A DNA stretch of 64,000 bases from assembly GCF_000003195.3 (NCBI RefSeq), contig NC_012877.2:25563838-25627837 (forward strand), written 5' to 3'. Shown here piece by piece: positions 1 through 10,900 of this stretch. The position numbers and the translations under genes are program-made. The notes below the pieces were generated by a model. That model had not been told where the DNA came from and made no database searches. It worked only from the letters and a program-made list of their open reading frames with translations. This DNA comes from Sorghum bicolor (taxonomy: Eukaryota; Streptophyta; Magnoliopsida; Poales; Poaceae). The stretch's first letter is position 1; each line of letters opens with the position of its first letter.

Positions 1-1411
1 ACGGAGGTTCCGTGATGGCATCCAGAACTGTAGTAGTTGCGGTTCTCTGCTTGCAGCCGGAACAAAGAACTTCAGGGATGAATGCTTCATCACGGAGGAG
101 GGTTTGGGCATGATTTAATTTTTCTTTTCTCGAATAGCGTAGAGTTGTGTATCATTTTCATTAAGATAGAATAAAAGTTACAAGGGTGAGAGGCACAACA
201 CACTCCAACTCACACACCCTAGACACTAAGATAGAGACTTGCCACCCAAAGATCAAGAATGACCAAAAGTCTTTGAGCATTAAGCTTCAGCATGCAGCGA
301 CCTAATAACAAGCTCCTGGAGTTTGGAAGCCCTAGCCGAGCACTGCGTGATTTAATTTTAAAGTGGGAGATTGGGAGGGGCTTTCACTTTTCTTGTTTCT
401 CACTGCTGCATTAGTACAAAAGCAGCTCAGTTGTACCAATGGCATCATTGATCTGTCTAGGATGTTCAAGAAAAAGCAGTGTTTGCTCATGACTTTTTTT
501 GAACGCAAATTAGCAGGTGTTCTTCCATTTGATATAGTAGAATCATTTCAGTATCTACATAATAGGAGACAGCATTATAGCTGCCAAATTAGTTCAAAGT
601 AAAAAAAAGAAACATATATTATTTAAACGGGTCTTGGCCGTTCGGCCTGTACAGAAGACGTTCTGATTACTCTTTATTTGAGATCGGCATGTGTTGAACG
701 ACATGATGTCCTATTTGCTCATGATTTGTGGTCTTGTGGATGCCCACAGGCACAAAACATTTGTGTTGACTTATAGCTGATCCAACTTATACTGACCTGA
801 TAAATGGAGACACTATAAACTGTTTTGTATGTCCTTCATTTTGATTTATGTGACAGGTGTGCTCTTGGTAAAACTTCACTGCAGTTAAGCTTACAAGTTA
901 CATGGTACCTTTACATTTTTCAATACTACTATCTGAGCTTATGCCAGTAAAACTAATATCTTATTCTGGAGCGATGTAACGATTTTGCATTTTTGTTGAT
1001 TCAGTCTGTCAACATCTTTTTCTGATGATAATCCTGAAGGTTTGAAGCACGTAATGAGGTTAGCATACATTATTCTATTATATGCATATATTATTATGTA
1101 TTTTAAAATTCTATTCCTACCGTTCAATATAGGTGTCATCATAGACAATCTTCTGTTGTCTATGTACAATGAGTTTGTAATGGAGTAATTATAATTAAAC
1201 TTTTCTTACTCGTGGGAAATATTGAGTATTATTCTCCACATTAATATTTGGATCGAAGATTTATCAAACATCACAAAGATATTGTTCAATTGAAAAAAAA
1301 ACTAATATCGTGCACTTCCTTTCTGAAACCCCCCTTTTCTTTCTAATTTTTCCTTTTTTTAAGTTTAACTTCAGTTGCTTTTTTTTCTGACTTTTCCCTT
1401 TTTTAAGTTTA
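1..1411. other. Intergenic DNA left of Helitron A; no gene recognised
   Basis: AT-rich sequence with no ORF that resembles a known protein; the longest open frames are under 80 codons and have low-complexity composition. Just before the Helitron end, at about 1,330-1,411, a T-rich segment repeats the motif TTTTTAAGTTTAACT twice. I see no LTR, TIR or RNA gene here. Confidence 0.5.
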
Positions 1412-1412
1412 A

Positions 1413-1442
1413 CTAGGTAGCGTGCCCGTGCGTTGCTACGGG
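1413..1442 (-). other. Helitron A 3' terminus (hairpin plus CTAG)
   Basis: On the minus strand the sequence reads CCCGTAGCAACGCACGGG, which folds into a 5-bp CCCGT/ACGGG stem, then about 8 bases, then CTAG next to a target T. The hairpin is closely related to the one at 36,249-36,265, which suggests that both Helitrons depend on related transposases. Confidence 0.85.
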
Positions 1443-3584
1443 ATAGCAACATTTTATACTAAAAACATACGGATCGCACGATAATATAATAATATTGTAT
1501 AAAGATTAAATACTAATGTTAACGTGATATTTAATCTAAAAGACAAAGTTTATGAAATTAACACAATCATGGAGAGCACGACGTCGCAGCCTCATAAACT
1601 CTACTTTATAACCTTTTTCGTGATACAAGCACTTGTCTGAGATCAAAAGAAAGCCACTTGTCTAAGATAAAAATGAGTTAGGAGGCAAACAAACAACTCC
1701 CAATTATAGATTCGTTTCATTACTATAACCTTTACTTCTAATGAAATGTACTCTGAGCGAGATCCAGCGGCAACCAACCACATCCACTTCTTGCCTTGTA
1801 AAGCAAAGCCCCATCTGAGCAAAGCTTTTTCTTCACACAATGAAGGAGCAAGCTTTCCAAAATCATAGGTCATTACCATCTTACCATCATTCATAAACAT
1901 CACTGAGATGGATATGGTCCGGCTTGATAGCTAATCTGCACAAACCAGAAATTATATTAAAAACAATGTAGTGTAACTGATATGAAAACAGTAAATAGTG
2001 AAAAATAAATATATGATTTGGTGATCAACTGATCATCATCATAAAAAATGATAGTGTTGGCGTGGTTTCAAGCTGTGACAAAATAATATATTGGTCTCAC
2101 CTTGGAGATGTTTATGTAGTCTCATTTTATTTGAACTATACCTAAGTGGCTAAAATCATGACAGCACAAAAGTGGCCATATATATTTTAAACAATAGCAA
2201 TGACACATTTTGATTAGAGCAGGCTCATTAAGTAATCTAAATTGCACAAAGCATCTAACTGGAACAACTATTCTAGATGCTTCAAGGAATAATATAGCCA
2301 TAAGTAATTAATTTTTTAAAAAAACTCCCTCTAAAACAATGTCCTTCCCTCCCTGCTCTCCCTCTCTCCATTTCAAAAAATAAGAACGCTAAAGTGGAAG
2401 CACTTAGATAAAGTGGCTAATTTAAGATAAGTAATAAGGTGATGGTACCTTCTCTAAAAAGGCTTGATTCACGGTTAATTTGATCAGCAACTTCTTCCCA
2501 ATTCAAAAGGCAAAGCCATTGATGACAGTTCCAGAGTTTATATAGTTTCTGCTAAAATGACAGTGCCAAGAAACCATCTTCCTGAACTCCCATACCTGGT
2601 AGGCAGTGTATTTTTGGATAAGAGATAATTAATATGAGCAAGGTAGAGCAACTTGACCTTGAAGGTGTGCAGGGGCTGGGATGGGTCTGTCTCTGTCTCT
2701 GGAGCAGGTAAGGCAGTGAGGAGGCGTCTGGTATGGTGTCTTTGCAGCAGAGGGGGCAGGAACTGAGTGTATATCATTGCATTGAGTCCGTTACCAGAGC
2801 AGGCAAGGCAGCGAGGAGCTAATGAAGGCGGTGGCACTTGGATTTGAATGTTCTTGAAGTAGCTTGCCTTGCCAAACCCTTCCTAGAGAAGAGTCCGCTT
2901 CTTGAGTCATTCATCTACTCAAATAATCATAGTTCATGCTACTAAATATTCCCTTGTCTGTACTATGTCCGAAGTAGTGAAACCAGGTGTGACACCTTCA
3001 GCGTAGATATCCCATTTATATCATAAAGACTCAAACAGTCATATCCTCTTTCTTTCTATGGCTTGAATAAAATTATCAAATAATCTGCTTCAGAAGACCT
3101 CCTAGGCTGTGTCAATATTCTCCTTCTAGCTTCAACCTTAGATATACTGTTGAAATAGTGAAAATAACTTTCACCCAAAATATTTCTACTCACTCTAGAA
3201 AAAAAATCATGTGGACAATATAAGATGTTTCAAGCTATGTGAAAACCTTGCGAGATAGGATTACAGTATAATATAATCAGATAGCAAAAAAAAAAGATAC
3301 CACTGGGAAAAGGAGCAATCCCATCAAGGAGCAAAATCTGAAATATACAATAAATATAGAAGTCATCAAGGACTTAAACTTGTGCCTAAATAGGGACGCC
3401 AAATGTATGTTGTGCAGTCATAGGACCATTCTAGATATAAGTGAAGTGACTAATCCTTTTTGTTTTAATAAAAACTATTCATGATGACACATTGTAGCAC
3501 TATGATATTTCCATCAATCAGTTGAAGCTACAAAGACTAACATACCAGTAGATCAAAAAGTTTCAATATCATCATAAAACAGAT
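1443..3584. other. Interior of Helitron A, no recognised gene
   Basis: AT-rich filler with intron-like composition. A minus-strand stretch at 1,643-1,930 stays open for 86 codons (Trp- and Lys-rich) and could be another captured exon. I do not recognise it. A second open stretch at 2,538-2,837 also has no recognisable similarity. Confidence 0.4.
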
Positions 3585-3776
3585 TTTCCACCTTTCACAA
3601 TCAGAACTGATTTTCCACCATGGATCTGATATGGTCCATTGCTGTCACAAACAAAAAGGATAAAAATTAGTTGTAGCACCTTGAAAAACTTTTCCATTGA
3701 TTTCAACCTCTTATGATTCCATTACTTCTTGGATTGCAGTACCAACATCACAAAGCCGTGCATCTATTCCAGCTTC
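3585..3776 (-). pseudogene. Methionine aminopeptidase 2 fragment (captured, broken)
   Basis: Two exon pieces lie on the minus strand. The first (3,776 to 3,680) reads through CDVGTAIQEVMES, then an in-frame TAA (3,711-3,713), then EVEINGKVFQ, and ends at a GT donor. The second (from 3,641) follows a TGACAG acceptor and reads NGPYQIHGGKSVLIVKGG before running out of frame. Both segments are characteristic of type 2 methionine aminopeptidase, the cobalt/manganese enzyme that removes the initiator Met from nascent proteins. The stretch holding the metal-ligand His of the NGHSI motif is missing between the pieces. Only about 50 codons of a roughly 440-residue protein are present, so this is a captured fragment and not a gene. 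It lies downstream of the PTC52-like fragment on the same strand. Confidence 0.8.
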
Positions 3777-3881
3777 CTACTATGAAGTGATCAAGTCATA
3801 TCAAGGAACGATGAGTACATGCTGCAATAGAAGAAACATAATTTCAGACCGCAACAAGTCATAGTAGGAAGTTTAGTTTAC

Positions 3882-4375
3882 CTCTCCATGAGCTGATCCT
3901 TGGTAGGTGTTGGTGGCAGTTGATCGATTTGTGGGGTTGCCCAGCCGATCTGATTCTTGGAGAATTTTTTGAACCAGTTCATGAAGGCGACCACCATGCT
4001 GTCTGACGATGTGGGCACATAGCAAGCTTTCTGCCAGTTCTCAAGCCCTACCATGGCAAATTTACGCTCCTAACAAAAAGGAATTCAGCAGATATGAGTT
4101 ACAAAAACCTGGGTCACTAAGATTTGAGTATGAGATAGATCAATCAGAGTATAATTTGTATGTTTGTTGTGCCTGATATTGACAGAACTTGAGCTATGTA
4201 CCTCAACATGGAGAAGGAAAATGTCTGAATCCAATACAAGATTCTGGCCGACGTGGTACAGAGCCACCGTGGTGTGATGTAGTGGAGCCATACCCCAATG
4301 TTCCTCGGGAACGCCCAGATCACCCTGCTCCTTCCAGGCTTGACCGGAATGCATAAGAATACCAGCATGACCCGG
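3882..4375 (-). pseudogene. PTC52 / pheophorbide a oxygenase-like C-terminal fragment (captured)
   Basis: Exon 1 (4,375 to 4,202) contains GRSRVIWAFPRNIGVWL and, after a frameshift near 4,265, YHVGQNLVLDSDIFLLHVE; it ends at a GT donor. An intron of about 130 bp follows. Exon 2 (4,069 to 3,882) begins after TTGTTAG and reads ERKFAMVGLE, then NWQKACYVPTSSDSMVVAF, and ends LPPTPTKDQLMER at a GTAAAC donor. This is the C-terminal catalytic-domain region of plastid Rieske non-haem oxygenases of the PTC52 (protochlorophyllide-dependent translocon component) group, related to pheophorbide a oxygenase. The Rieske centre and mononuclear iron site, which lie N-terminal to this part, are absent. The fragment is joined head-on to the cytidine deaminase fragment at about 4,375 with no spacer, a capture junction. 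Confidence 0.82.
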
Positions 4376-4853
4376 CGTAGATCCTCCCGTCACCGTCTGC
4401 CACCGCGAAGCCCGACGGACACTGGTTGTACGGCGCATGCGTCGCCCGCGCGGCCGCCTCCGCGGCCTCCCTGAGGCGCGCGTCCAGGTCGCCGAGGGCG
4501 AAGCCATTGGCGGCCGCGGTGACGACGGGATCGCCCAGGGCGTTGTCGTGCGCCTCGAGGACGAGGGGCACATTCTTCTCGAGGAGATCGTGGGGCCCGA
4601 AGGGACGAAGGAGGAGGGACGCCACCGTGCGCCACTCGGGCACGTGGCCCTGCTCGACGTCGCTGGTCACGAGGATCTGGATGCCCGCTGCGCCGCGGAT
4701 CTCCTGGAGGAACTGGCGGCAGTGGCCGCAGGGCATGTGGGAGACGGCGACGGCGCGCAGCGCGGACTCCCCCGCGGCGGCGGCGTTGGCCACGAGGAAC
4801 TGCTCCGCATGGACGGAGTGGCACAGCGGGGACGCCGCGGAACTCGAGGCTGA
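4376..4853 (-). pseudogene. Cytidine deaminase fragment (captured, frameshifted)
   Basis: On the minus strand this encodes the N-terminal catalytic half and linker of a plant cytidine deaminase (pyrimidine salvage, cytidine to uridine). Visible motifs are VSLEFRG at about 4,853, then after a frameshift near 4,825 the zinc/catalytic motif HAE within CHSVHAEQFL (4,823-4,794), and the second zinc motif PCGHC within MPCGHCRQFLQE (about 4,733-4,719). The reading continues about 120 codons to CPSGFAVADGDGRIYAGS, where homology stops abruptly and the PTC52-like piece begins. The N-terminal ~60 residues and most of the C-terminal domain of the usual ~300-residue protein are missing. The strongly GC-rich composition is typical of grass CDA genes and contrasts with the AT-rich surroundings. 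Confidence 0.85.
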
Positions 4854-5859
4854 CGCGTGCGAGCTTCCTCACGGACGGGATCAAAAGGAGGACGATGACG
4901 ATGCAGGATCGGAGCAGGGGAGAAGGCGAGTGAAGGGAAGGGGACTCACACTCCTCCCGCGACGCCACCGGCGACGAGCGACTTGCAGATCATGGAGGCG
5001 AGTCGATGCGGATCACGGAGGGTGCCGCAGCTTCTCCGAGTCCCAGCCAGGTGAGGCGGTGATGCGGGAAGGGGATTCGGGGGTCTGGTCTCTGCTCACG
5101 GTGAAGATAGGAAAGGGGGAGGGGATCACGGAGGGGATGCCGGTTTCCAAGTTCAACCGCGCAGCGGACGCACGACGGGTTATGGCAGACAGACGAAACC
5201 AAAACCGCACCAAAAAAATGTCCTTGTTTTAGTCTTTTTAGTTGTAGGAGACTTCTGTTTTCATTAGGTCGTGATTAGCTCATTGACGTCAAATGTGTAC
5301 AAGTTTGCAAGGGGTTGCCTCGCTGGTGTCCAGCCACATTAACCCGGTACTTAGTAAGAACACTTGCAGCACACAACATCATAGGCAAAGCTTTGAAAGA
5401 GATTTATGATGAACTTAGCTTTTATGATATGAATTTGCTTCCTTTGATTATTTGGCTTTCTTGTTTGTACACACGACCATTAACACTCTTGGTACCAGGA
5501 CTATTGGGTTTTTTTGTGGTTCCAACAAATGGTCACTTGCTTAGTATATGTTTTGTGGATATAGGCATAAAATTGTTTACAAATTATGACAAGTTGGATT
5601 ATGCTGTCTTAAGTTCATAGAAATTATTTTTCTACTAATAGAGGTAGTGATTGGTCTATAAATAATGTTGTGAATTTTCTCATTATAGGATCCAACAGAT
5701 CGAACCATTACTCCAGGGTGTAGGACGAGGGGAAGAGATCCTGCAGTCATAGGCATTAGCAATGACCCCAGCGTCGAAGTCACCACCGAGCAGATCCAAA
5801 AGGTGCTCCTTGCACCCTCACTTTCTCTCTTCCCAGTTCTTGATAGGATTCTAAGCTGT
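4854..5859. other. Region between the CDA fragment and the Athila-like LTR
   Basis: The GC-rich part (4,854-5,215) is open in several frames but matches nothing I recognise; it may be the 5' part of the captured cytidine deaminase locus. From 5,220 the DNA becomes AT-rich. At 5,690-5,818 on the plus strand there is an exon-like block between an ATTATAG acceptor and an AAAAG|GTGCTC donor. It reads open as a plausible soluble protein piece (containing SNDPSVEVTTEQIQK), but I cannot assign it. Confidence 0.35.
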
Positions 5860-6876
5860 TGTTGACGGTCTTTAAGTATCAAATTTAATTATCAAATAAA
5901 CAAAGAAAAGGATCCAAATGAAATCAACATCTAGACTTAGGGTTTTATCTGACAGAATTCTACGAGTTTTGGTGTTTGTCTATTTCTGTAGGAGGTTATC
6001 AGGAAATACGGAAAAAAGGCGCACACGTTAGGATTACATAGAGATATTAACGTGCCGTGCAATTATCTTACATCTAGAAGACTCCAGAAGCCACGGGAAG
6101 GAAGCGGAGGCTGAACGGGGCCAGAGGCAGGGCGCCCGCCCTCCTGCCCTGGGCGCCCGCCCTGACTTGGAGGCCAATCAGGACTCTGTTTCTCGAGAGA
6201 TCTCCACCGACCTAAAGGATCAAGGATAACCGTTCAATCAATGTCGGTTTGATCCAACGGCCCATGTTCACTTGAAGGGACTATAAAACCAGACTCCCTG
6301 GCCCCTGGAGGAGAGAGCCTCTCAACCCTAATTCATTGTTCTTCAAGGGAGAAGAAGCCTCTGATGAAGATTAGAGCCACCACATCAATTAGATATCTAG
6401 ATTAGCGTAGCTACATAGGATTAGAACTAGAAGGAGTCAATCTTCGATTGGTTTCCGGATCTGTCAAGAGGATTCTTGGTAATTCTCTAATTGTGCTTCT
6501 AATTGTTCTTCTAATTATCTTTGTTCTTCAATATTATGAATATGACTTTGTTCTACTTAAATATATTGCTTATGACTTTGCTCTACCTGCTTATATTCAA
6601 GATTATATTGTTCTTAGTTTATCATAGTTATGTACTTGGCTTAGATTGGATCTATATACATGTTTAGGATCGTATAGCGTTTATCCATCGGATCCATGGG
6701 TAAATGATAGATATTGTGTAGGCCTGGTGCTTATACCGTATTTATCTGCGATTGTACCCAATATGCCAGATCGTGGGGTAGTTCGTGATAGTGACAGCTT
6801 TATTGATTCTTATATAGTCCCCCTCTCGTGTATTGGGCTGGTAGAGCAACATTGTTACAGGGGAGTGATTGCTATG
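5860..6876 (+). mobile_element. Athila-like LTR, left part (interrupted by the Tat element)
   Basis: Begins TGTTGACGGTC, the LTR start shared with the other Athila-like LTRs in this window (compare TGTTAACGG at 62,624 and TGTTGACGG at 51,582, both on the minus strand). It contains a TATA box (TATAAAA, 6,282-6,288) and then an AT-rich tail. At 6,877 it is interrupted by the Tat element; the remaining LTR resumes at 21,168. It is a 5' LTR because a primer-binding site follows the right part. Confidence 0.75.
6872..6876. repeat. Target site duplication CTATG (left)
   Basis: CTATG immediately precedes the 5' LTR of the Tat element and is repeated right after its 3' LTR at 21,163-21,167. A perfect 5-bp TSD shows that this is one intact insertion. 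Confidence 0.93.
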
Positions 6877-7918
6877 TGTCGAGGGTATCGGTAAGGGGTA
6901 CCCTCAGCGATGCGCATTATGAGATTGCCCGTACGAAGGTTGGGACCCTCAATTCGACGCTTTAATCTTACGTACGCGCCGCCATCGACGGTCGCAGCCT
7001 CGAATACGGAAATAGCGTCGAGCGAATCGGTCAGGGCTCGAGCAACGACTACCGTCGAAGACGGAAGCGGGCTCGAGCGAACCGAGAGACGTCGAGCGTC
7101 AGGACACTGTCCGCCGCCTGACGCGCGCACGCGGGCGGGAGCATTAAATGCATCTGACGTTTCCCACCTAACACACGGGTCACGGAAGGCGTGATAGGGA
7201 ACAAGCTTCTGTCCCGTCGTTCTTTTTGCAGCCTTCCCACCGAACGACCCAGGGTGTGTCAGGACGCAGGAAACGAGGATGGAACGTCTAATCGGGACCC
7301 CCTCGAGACACCCAAGGTCAGCGCTCCGGATATCAGCCTATTACGCGGCGCCCGACCCTCGACCGGACAAGGTCCCTTCCCAGGGACAAGTCGGGCGTCG
7401 ACTGACAACACCACAGCTGCTCCGCCGGATCCGCCACCATACCGTACAAGCATGCGACCTCAGAACCAGCACAAGGCGGCTGGCGGGGCAGAATACAGGA
7501 GCACGCGCAATCATCACCGAGCTATCAAGATGGGACGGCTCGAGGCCATGCCGTACGGAAGCCTCGAGTAGGTCAGCGCTCCATGCGGCTATCGATCCCT
7601 ACTCTAACATCTATGCGTGTACCCTGTGTCTCTCCTTGGAGCTATAAAAGGAGGGACTCAGGAATAGAAGGGGGAGAGATCACAACACAAGAACACACAC
7701 ACGTAGTAGAGCTACACACTTCATACCACGCTTGTATTCGCCCCTGTACAAGCACTTAGGTGCAAGATAATACAAACTCTCTCCCCCCGCTGGACGTAGG
7801 GCTTTCTCTAGCCCGAACCAGGATAAACCTCTGTGTCTTCTTGCATCACCATCCGGAAAGGGGAGCACGCATACAAATTTACTCGTTGGTGTGACCCCCC
7901 GGGGGAAAAACACCGACA
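6877..7918 (+). repeat. 5' LTR of the Tat element
   Basis: TGTCGAGGG at the start and CCGACA at the end; 1,042 bp. It carries a TATA box at 7,643-7,649. An apparent long ORF that begins within the LTR (7,833) simply runs into gag and is not the gag start. Confidence 0.95.
7643..7649 (+). promoter_or_regulatory. TATA box of the Tat 5' LTR
   Basis: GAGCTATAAAAGGAGGGACT is a canonical TATA context about 270 bp before the LTR end. Transcription (U3/R boundary) would start about 30 bp downstream, near 7,675. The same sequence occurs in the 3' LTR at 20,887-20,893. Confidence 0.8.
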
Positions 7919-7920
7919 GT

Positions 7921-7938
7921 TGGCGCGCCAGGTAGGGG
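7921..7938 (+). other. Primer-binding site of the Tat element
   Basis: TGGCGCGCCAGGTAGGGG starts two bases after the LTR end. It is the PBS type found in cereal RIRE2/Tat elements, complementary to a host tRNA 3' end (usually assigned to tRNA-Arg). It primes minus-strand DNA synthesis. Confidence 0.85.
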
Positions 7939-7976
7939 TCCTGCGTGTTTTTCACCGATTTCCCACCACTTTCCGG

Positions 7977-10900
7977 ATGGCTACTCCTGCCTCGCCGCTT
8001 CCGCGCTCCACGGTGATTTGGTTTGGGAGTCTCGAGTTCATGTCTACGGGCTCCGGCTACGACATGATCTTGCTCTCAGTCAAAGGACCAGGAGAAGTCC
8101 GCGTTACGCCAGCACGGTCGAAGGCCCCAAGACGCCCTCACCACCACGCCTCTCCGCCTAAGAAGAGGCGCGGGCTCAACCACCGCGGCCCCTCTGCTTC
8201 AGCGCGACCAGCAACTCGCGCAAGGCAGGATGTGGGCCACAAGGCAGCGACACCGCGTGACCGAGCAACAAGCACAACGACTCAGCACCACGCGACGACA
8301 GGGGGAGACGCGTCTCGCGCGCCCTCCCCCACCGCAGCTAGGCTACTTCCACACGGGTTGTTCTCTCCAAGGGCGGCACTGCCGTTCGGGTTGGACAACG
8401 CCGCGGCGTCGCTCGCCAAGACGATACGCCCAAATGCTCAGACGCACGTGGAAAGACCAATGGTCATCCCACGTAGCTCTGAAGAGCAGCGGCCGACGTC
8501 CGAACTGCCGGACCTTTCCCGAGTACGAGGCCTCCGCCGTCTAGGCCCCGGGCGATACTCGATCACCTCCCTCGGGCAACGATGGTCGGAGGAAGGACGT
8601 GAGTGTTCCCACACTGCCGAACCAGACTCCGACTCCGAGACAGACAGCTACGACCCTACGAGGGAATGCTATCACCTCGACGGGGCGGCGGAAACCACCG
8701 ACGAAACACGGGATGCTGCTGCGGGTGGTCGAGCCCCCGCGACGCAAGAAGACCCCAGGACGCCTGGGAATGACGAACGGCTCGACCCTCTTCCTCAGGA
8801 AGATAGAACTGCGCAGCTCGCGCAGCTGCGGGAGCTCAAGATGAAGCTCGACGAAGATCGCGAGCGCCTCGTCCTGCTCGAGCAAATCCTCGAACAAGAC
8901 CTGCCCTACCCGCCGGGCGGAAGTGTCCGCAGACGCGCTCGAGAGGTACATCGACAGATCGTCGGTGACACAGAGGCGGAGCAACCTGTCGGCCGTTTCC
9001 CTCGAGCAGGACAGAATGTAGTAGCAGCGACGATGCTGCTACGTAACATGCCAGAGCCATCAAATTCCCAGGCCCGACGAATTCGAGATGAAGTTCAGAC
9101 ATTGCTCCAGGTGGCAGCAGTTCAACAAGCCGAAAGTTCGGCATCTCGACGACGAGGAGCTGCCACAGAGAAGCGCGGCGAACAGCCTCTAATCGAAGAG
9201 GAGGTGTCTGTCCAGCAACAACCTCCCCCTCGAGGTAGAAAGATCGCTCTCATCCTCCCTGCCGACAACCAACGTCGACACGACGCGCGACACGACGTTA
9301 AAGAAAATAGACGCCGCCGGCACGGAGACGCGGAAGAACGTGGTTATAGCGCGCATCGCGGCGGGAGGTACGACAGCGATGAGGACCGGGTGGCCCCCGA
9401 GCCACCAGGCCCGCGGGTGTTCAGCAGGGCGATTCGCAGCACGCCCCTGCCTAGTCCATTCCGACCCCCAACCAGCATCGCGAAGTACAATGGAGAAACC
9501 AAGCCAGAACTATGGCTGGCCGATTTCAGGCTGGCTTGTCAGCTAGGTGGCGCTCGGGGGGATGATCGAGCCATCATCAGACAGCTACCCCTTTTCCTCT
9601 CCGACACCACCCGTCGATGGCTCGAGGAACTCCCAGCCAATCAGATTCATAACTGGGTTGACCTGGTCAGAGTCTTCGAGGGTAATTTCAAGGGGACCTA
9701 TATACGGCTAGAGAACTCGTGGGACCTCAGCAAATGCAAGCAGAAGTCAGGAGAGACTCTTCGGGAGTACGCTCGACGCTTCTCGAAGCAGCGCACTGAG
9801 TTGCCACACATCCCCGACCACGACGTCATCTTGGCGTTTGTCTCGGGCACCACCAGTCGAGACTTGGTGCGGGAATTAGGCCGCAATCGACCTCAAACCG
9901 TCGACGAGCTGATGGACGTAGTGGCTAACTACGCGGCAGGGGAGGAGGCAGTCGGCGCCTTCTTCAGCTCAGAAGGAAGAAAAGGCAAGCAGCCCGTCGA
10001 TGAAGATGGGACTTCCGGTCGAGGCCTCAAGAAAAATAAAAAGAAGCAGAAAGTGCGGCAGTTCCACCAGGGAGATTCGGGTGACGACCTCGTCGCCACG
10101 ATGGATCGAAAGAAGCCGCGAGGCCCTCCGGAGGGAGGCATCTTCGACAAGATGTTGGAGGAGCCGTGCCCTTACCATAAGGGAGGCGCTAACCACAAAC
10201 TCAAGGATTGTCGCATGCTGAGAAAGCATTTCGACGGTCAGGGGCTCAAAAAAGATGCGCGTGATGACTCCAAGAAGGAGAAGGCTGGCGGCAAGGAGGA
10301 CAACAAAGATGACGACGGCTTCCCCGCCGTCCACGACTGCTACATGATCTATGGCGGGCCTTCGACTCAGTTGACCGCGAGGCAGCGCAAGAGGGAGCGT
10401 CGCGAAGTCTTTGCAGCAAGGATGGCGGTGCCCCAGTATCTTAGCTGGTCAAGCACTCCCATCACCTTCGACCGAGAAGATCACCCCGACAAGGTGGTCG
10501 CCCCAGGCGTCTACCCGCTCGTCGTCGATCCCATCATCGTCAACACCCGACTCTCGAAAGTGCTGATGGACGGCGGCAGCAGCCTCAACATCATCTACCT
10601 CGAGACCCTCGATCTCCTCGGCATCGATAGAGGACGCCTCCAGCCAAGCGCCGGCGGCTTCCATGGCGTCGTACCAGGGAAAAAGGCACTGCCAGTAGGT
10701 CGAATCGACCTACCGGTCTGCTTCGGCACGGCGGCCAACTTCAGGAAGGAGACCCTCACCTTTGAGGTGGTTGGGTTCCGAGGCACGTACCACGCCATCA
10801 TCGGACGCCCGGGCTACGCCAAGTTCATGGCTATACCCAACTACACATACTTGAAGCTGAAGATGCCTGGTCCCAAAGGCGTCATCACCATCAGTTCTTC

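Larger units (their letters stand above)
1413..5642 (-). mobile_element. Helitron A, non-autonomous, carrying fragments of three host genes
   Basis: The 3' end is clear on the minus strand: a hairpin CCCGTAGCAACGCACGGG (1,425-1,442), a short spacer, then CTAG (1,413-1,416) followed by a T of the target. This is the canonical plant Helitron terminus. The body extends to higher coordinates and contains pieces of MAP2, PTC52-like and cytidine deaminase genes, all on the Helitron's own 5'-to-3' strand, as expected of gene-capturing Helitrons. No Rep/helicase coding is seen, so it is non-autonomous. The 5' end is not settled. The best candidate is TCTATTAGTAG (minus strand, starting near 5,642), but the base before it is C rather than the expected A. 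Confidence 0.72.

Noticed and set aside
4426..5232. 268-codon plus-strand ORF and a 138-codon one over the same DNA
   Set aside because: They are shadows of the GC-rich cytidine deaminase fragment on the minus strand; the minus strand carries the conserved zinc motifs.
6855..7647. Several 60-126 codon ORFs repeated at 20,117-20,891
   Set aside because: They lie entirely within the Tat LTRs and recur because the LTRs are copies; no protein similarity.
7833..7976. ORF extension of gag into the 5' LTR
   Set aside because: It crosses the LTR end and the PBS; the genomic RNA's first ATG after the PBS is at 7,977.
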